From positions 1 to 31,051 of the forward strand of contig CAZSGY010000023.1 of assembly GCA_964606975.1 (NCBI GenBank): DNA of 31,051 nucleotides. The letters are read 5' to 3'. Both the position numbers and the translations under genes were made by a program. Shown here piece after piece: positions 29,213-31,051 of the stretch; position 1 is the first letter of the stretch; the number at the start of each line of letters is the position of its first letter. Under the pieces are notes generated by a model. The model searched no databases and was not told the origin of the DNA. It worked only from the letters and a program-made list of their open reading frames with translations. Source of the DNA: UBA8517 sp964606975 (lineage in GTDB: Bacteria; Patescibacteriota; Microgenomatia; UBA8517).

Positions 29213-30206
29213 CGACCTGGGCATCGACCATGAGGCGAACCAACTCCTTAAAGGAGGTTTTTGGAGTCCAACCCAAAACTTTTTTGGCCTTTGTGGGATC
29301 TGCGACCAATGGACCCGTTTCAGTCGGGCGTACAAACCTTTGATCAATGGTTACAAATTTTTTCCAATCAAGTCCTGCATAGCCGTAAGCTTCTTCGCAC
29401 AACTCCTGGATAGTGTGGATTTCCCCCGTCCCGATTATAAAATCGTCCGGTTTGTCTTGTTGAAGCATGAGCCACATGGCCTCGACATAATCCCCGGCAA
29501 ATCCCCAGTCGCGTTTAGCCTGTAAATTTCCAAGTGCCACCTTGCCGTCTTTAACAATGGGTTCACCCTCTTCATTCAGATGTTCTGAGTTTTTAATTCC
29601 CAGTTTTGAACAAGCGGCAGCGTAGGTAACTTTCTGAGTTACAAAACCGAGATGACGCCTAGGTGATTCATGATTGAAAAGAATTCCGTTTGCAGCAAAC
29701 ATGTTATAGCTTTCTCTGTAAATCTTAGTGATCGCATGAGCGTACAGTTTAGATGCGGCATATGGGTTGGCCGGATTAAATGGTGTTTCTTCATTTTGGG
29801 GAATTTCTCTCACCCACCCGAACATTTCCGAACTGCTGGCCTGATAAAACTTAGATTTGGGAACAACATCTAAAGTTGCATCCAGGACTCTGTGTGCACC
29901 GATAGCTGTAATTTCTGCCGTGTGAATCGGCTGCCTGAAACTTTCAGCCGGATGCGATTGAGAAGCAAGGTTATAGACTTCGTCCGGTTTCACTTTTTGC
30001 AAAGATTCGCGGATAGAAATCGGGTCAAGCAAATCTGCCTGAATTAATTGAAGCTCTTCTTGGGTGTGGGAAATGTTGGGGTAAGCCATATTGCTGGTCT
30101 TTCTGACAATTCCCGAAACTTCATACCCCTTTTTCAAAAGAAATTCGGCAAGATACGAACCGTCCTGACCGGTAATTCCTGTTATGAGAGCCTTCTTTTT
30201 AGACAT
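29199..30206 (-). CDS. gmd: GDP-mannose 4,6-dehydratase
   Basis: Converts GDP-mannose to GDP-4-keto-6-deoxymannose, the precursor of GDP-fucose, GDP-rhamnose and related sugars. From the ATG at 30206 (MSKKKALITG) it is 335 aa; a longer frame to 30224 would run into the promoter. The NADP-binding GITGQDGSYLAEFLL, the SSSEMFG strand with the catalytic Ser/Glu, YAASK (Tyr-x-x-x-Lys) and NHESPRRHLGFVT are all as in the family. It suggests a deoxyhexose-containing surface glycan and fits with the Wzy-like protein at 15996, although they are not adjacent. Confidence 0.95.
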   Translation of the reverse strand: MSKKKALITGITGQDGSYLAEFLLKKGYEVSGIVRKTSNMAYPNISHTQEELQLIQADLLDPISIRESLQKVKPDEVYNLASQSHPAESFRQPIHTAEITAIGAHRVLDATLDVVPKSKFYQASSSEMFGWVREIPQNEETPFNPANPYAASKLYAHAITKIYRESYNMFAANGILFNHESPRRHLGFVTQKVTYAAACSKLGIKNSEHLNEEGEPIVKDGKVALGNLQAKRDWGFAGDYVEAMWLMLQQDKPDDFIIGTGEIHTIQELCEEAYGYAGLDWKKFVTIDQRFVRPTETGPLVADPTKAKKVLGWTPKTSFKELVRLMVDAQVARLK

Positions 30207-30214
30207 TTCAACAA

Positions 30215-30234
30215 ATAATAACATATGTTAAAAT
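30215..30234. promoter_or_regulatory. Back-to-back extended -10 promoters of gmd and rpsU
   Basis: The palindrome ACATATGT (30221-30228) supplies a TGT to both strands. On the minus strand it is followed by TATTAT (30220-30215), 8 nt before the gmd ATG; on the plus strand by TAAAAT (30229-30234), which starts the rpsU leader. The two hexamers are only 8 bp apart, so polymerase can occupy one side at a time. Confidence 0.6.
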
Positions 30235-30285
30235 TACAAGCCAGTGGAAAAGTAAAAGAAAGGGGGCGACCAAAAAAACAAAAAT

Positions 30286-30306
30286 GTTCACACCGTAAGG
30301 TGGAAC
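30286..30306 (+). promoter_or_regulatory. GUAA-tetraloop hairpin in the rpsU leader
   Basis: GUUC-A-CACC-GUAA-GGUG-GAAC forms an 8-bp stem with one bulged A and a GNRA-type loop, 17 nt before the chosen rpsU ATG at 30324, within an expected leader of about 80 nt. Such a compact hairpin could be an S21-binding or translation-control element; this is inference. Confidence 0.45.
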
Positions 30307-30323
30307 AGAAATTTGCAAAATTT

Positions 30324-30518
30324 ATGTTCATAATCAAAAAGAAAAAAGGTGAAAGCGATGACAAGCTTATTGCCCGCTTTCGCAAAAAAACCATCAGCGA
30401 GGGTGTAATGCAGGAGTATCGTGACCGCGAGCACTACAAAAAACCGGCTGAAAGAAGAAAAGAAGCCAAGTACCGCATCGCCCACTCTATTGAACTTGAG
30501 AAAAAGAGGAGTTTCTAA
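30324..30518 (+). CDS. rpsU: 30S ribosomal protein S21
   Basis: A 64-aa basic protein. FRKKTISEGVMQEYRDREHY (residues 19-38) and KPAERRKEAKYRIAHSI are the S21 signature. I chose the ATG at 30324 because it gives the normal S21 start (MFIIKKKKGES); the frame is open to 30225, but that stretch contains the -10 and a stable hairpin and its translation is unlike the family. No clear Shine-Dalgarno precedes the ATG. The 3' end overlaps the convergent rnhB by 32 nt. Confidence 0.9.
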   Translation: MFIIKKKKGESDDKLIARFRKKTISEGVMQEYRDREHYKKPAERRKEAKYRIAHSIELEKKRSF

Positions 30519-31051
30519 AAGAAGTTTCTACAAACTTCTCCCGATGAAATCTGGTTAGCCCATACTTCTTAATAGCTTTTCTATGAGAAAGAGTGCCGTA
30601 GCCTTTGTTTTTGCCCCATAAATATTTTTTATATTTGGGATCTTCTGCGAGTTTGCCCATCAGCTTGTCCCGATAAACTTTGGCAATGATTGAAGCAGCG
30701 GCAATTGAAAAAGATTTCGCATCCCCATTAATGATGGGTTTTTGCCTGCCTGCGCAGGCAGGGTTTCCGCGCCTCAAGCCCTTCACATAAGGGATGTAAA
30801 AAGCGTCGATTAATAAGTAGTCGATTCGTCTCCCGCAGTTTTTAATTGCTTTCCGGAAGGCAATTTCGCTCGCCTTTTTGATCCCAAACTTATTTATCTG
30901 GGAGACACTCGCCCAACCTATTCCGTAACAAAGGGCGTTTCTCTTGATCCAAAAGTTTGCCTTCTCTCTTTGTTTCGGATTTAATTTTTTGCTATCGTTT
31001 ATTCTAATAGTATTTGAGATTTGGTTCTTGGAATTTGGAATTTGCCGAAAT
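30487..31051 (-). CDS. rnhB: Ribonuclease HII, start cut by window edge, with in-frame palindrome insert
   Basis: Removes ribonucleotides and RNA primers from RNA-DNA hybrids. The last 187 codons are visible; the N-terminal DEVGRG active-site region lies beyond the window edge. Family segments are RINDSKKLNPKQRE, IDYLLIDAFYIPY (Asp ligand), GDAKSFSIAAASIIAKVYRDKLM and NKGYGTLSHRKAIKKYGLTRFHR. Between the Asp strand and GDAKS there is an extra GLRRGNPACAGRQKP stretch encoded across an 18-bp perfect palindrome (30745-30762), and before INDSKKL an unusual RQIPNSKNQISNT segment. The gene is otherwise intact. Confidence 0.93.
   Translation of the reverse strand, partial: FRQIPNSKNQISNTIRINDSKKLNPKQREKANFWIKRNALCYGIGWASVSQINKFGIKKASEIAFRKAIKNCGRRIDYLLIDAFYIPYVKGLRRGNPACAGRQKPIINGDAKSFSIAAASIIAKVYRDKLMGKLAEDPKYKKYLWGKNKGYGTLSHRKAIKKYGLTRFHREKFVETSFRNSSFSQVQ
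30745..30762. repeat. Perfect 18-bp palindrome CCTGCCTGCGCAGGCAGG inside rnhB
   Basis: The sequence is its own reverse complement and lies in the rnhB reading frame, where it encodes part of the insert NPACAGRQK that RNase HII families lack. Its high GC contrasts with the surrounding gene. It looks like a dispersed palindromic repeat unit that tolerates insertion in coding sequence, comparable in principle to Rickettsia palindromic elements. Confidence 0.65.

Noticed and set aside
30225..30323. N-terminal extension of the S21 frame (33 residues)
   Set aside because: It overlaps the -10 element and a stable hairpin, and S21 proteins start at the equivalent of the ATG at 30324.
1..31051. CRISPR arrays, insertion sequences, integrases or prophage genes
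   Set aside because: I found no spaced direct-repeat array and no transposase, recombinase or phage structural motif in any frame.
1..31051. UGA reassignment to glycine (as in some CPR lineages)
   Set aside because: TGA is used as a stop at many well-defined gene ends (for example thyA, rseP, dprA, fmt) and no in-frame TGA interrupts conserved proteins.

Overview
The window looks like a slice of a small, streamlined bacterial genome, most likely a Candidate Phyla Radiation (Patescibacteria) member, perhaps Microgenomates-like. This is inferred from gene content and compactness, not from a phylogeny. Supporting signs are dense packing on both strands, many 1-4 nt overlaps, a very short EF-Ts (151 aa), zinc-ribbon forms of L28 and L33, a compact ProRS, ordinary TGA stops (standard code 11), and classical gene strings broken into pieces.

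Layout. 1-4314 (minus): rpsB, tsf, frr, rseP, proS, the order of the classical translation/envelope string but without pyrH, uppS, cdsA and dxr. 4292-5682 (minus): glutamate formimidoyltransferase and a cyclodeaminase-like protein. 5699-10122: a nucleotide block with tmk and a deoxynucleoside kinase (minus), thyA and DHFR (plus), a MazG-like pyrophosphohydrolase (minus), and a P-loop kinase overlapping dCMP deaminase (plus). 10119-15919 (minus): topA, dprA, PBP2, mreB. 15996-20540: a Wzy/O-antigen-ligase-like protein with TPRs, def, fmt, rpmB and an M50 protease. 20541-23594: an RNA-rich stretch with tRNA-Thr(TGT), tRNA-Tyr(GTA), tRNA-Thr(GGT), tRNA-Trp(CCA), two candidate structured RNAs, queA, rpmG and two orphan genes. 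23596-28468: an accessory-looking block with two D-Ala-D-Ala-ligase-like ATP-grasp proteins, a C39-like cysteine peptidase, a stand-alone GHKL ATPase and three unrecognised proteins. 28553-31051: a divergent guanylate-kinase-like protein, GDP-mannose 4,6-dehydratase, rpsU and the start-truncated rnhB.

How the genes fit together. Salvage kinases, dCMP deaminase, ThyA, DHFR, Tmk and a MazG-like house-cleaner form a dTTP supply module. The two folate enzymes could supply one-carbon units for ThyA and for Fmt. MreB and PBP2 belong to rod-type wall synthesis. Gmd and the Wzy-like protein suggest surface glycans. QueA lies just downstream of tRNA-Tyr(GTA), one of the tRNAs on which queuosine is built.

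The most striking property is regulatory. A -10 hexamer, often an extended TGn -10, sits only 6-13 nt upstream of the start codon in roughly half the genes, so many mRNAs should be leaderless or nearly so. Against this background the rpsB leader (a possible pseudoknot), the rpsU leader (a GUAA-loop hairpin), the strong Shine-Dalgarno of the 68-aa gene, and the tRNA-Trp that ends 1 nt before an ORF stand out. The best candidates for something undescribed are the ATP-grasp/C39 neighbourhood, the rod-shaped RNA at 23074-23179, and the tRNA-Trp/ORF arrangement.
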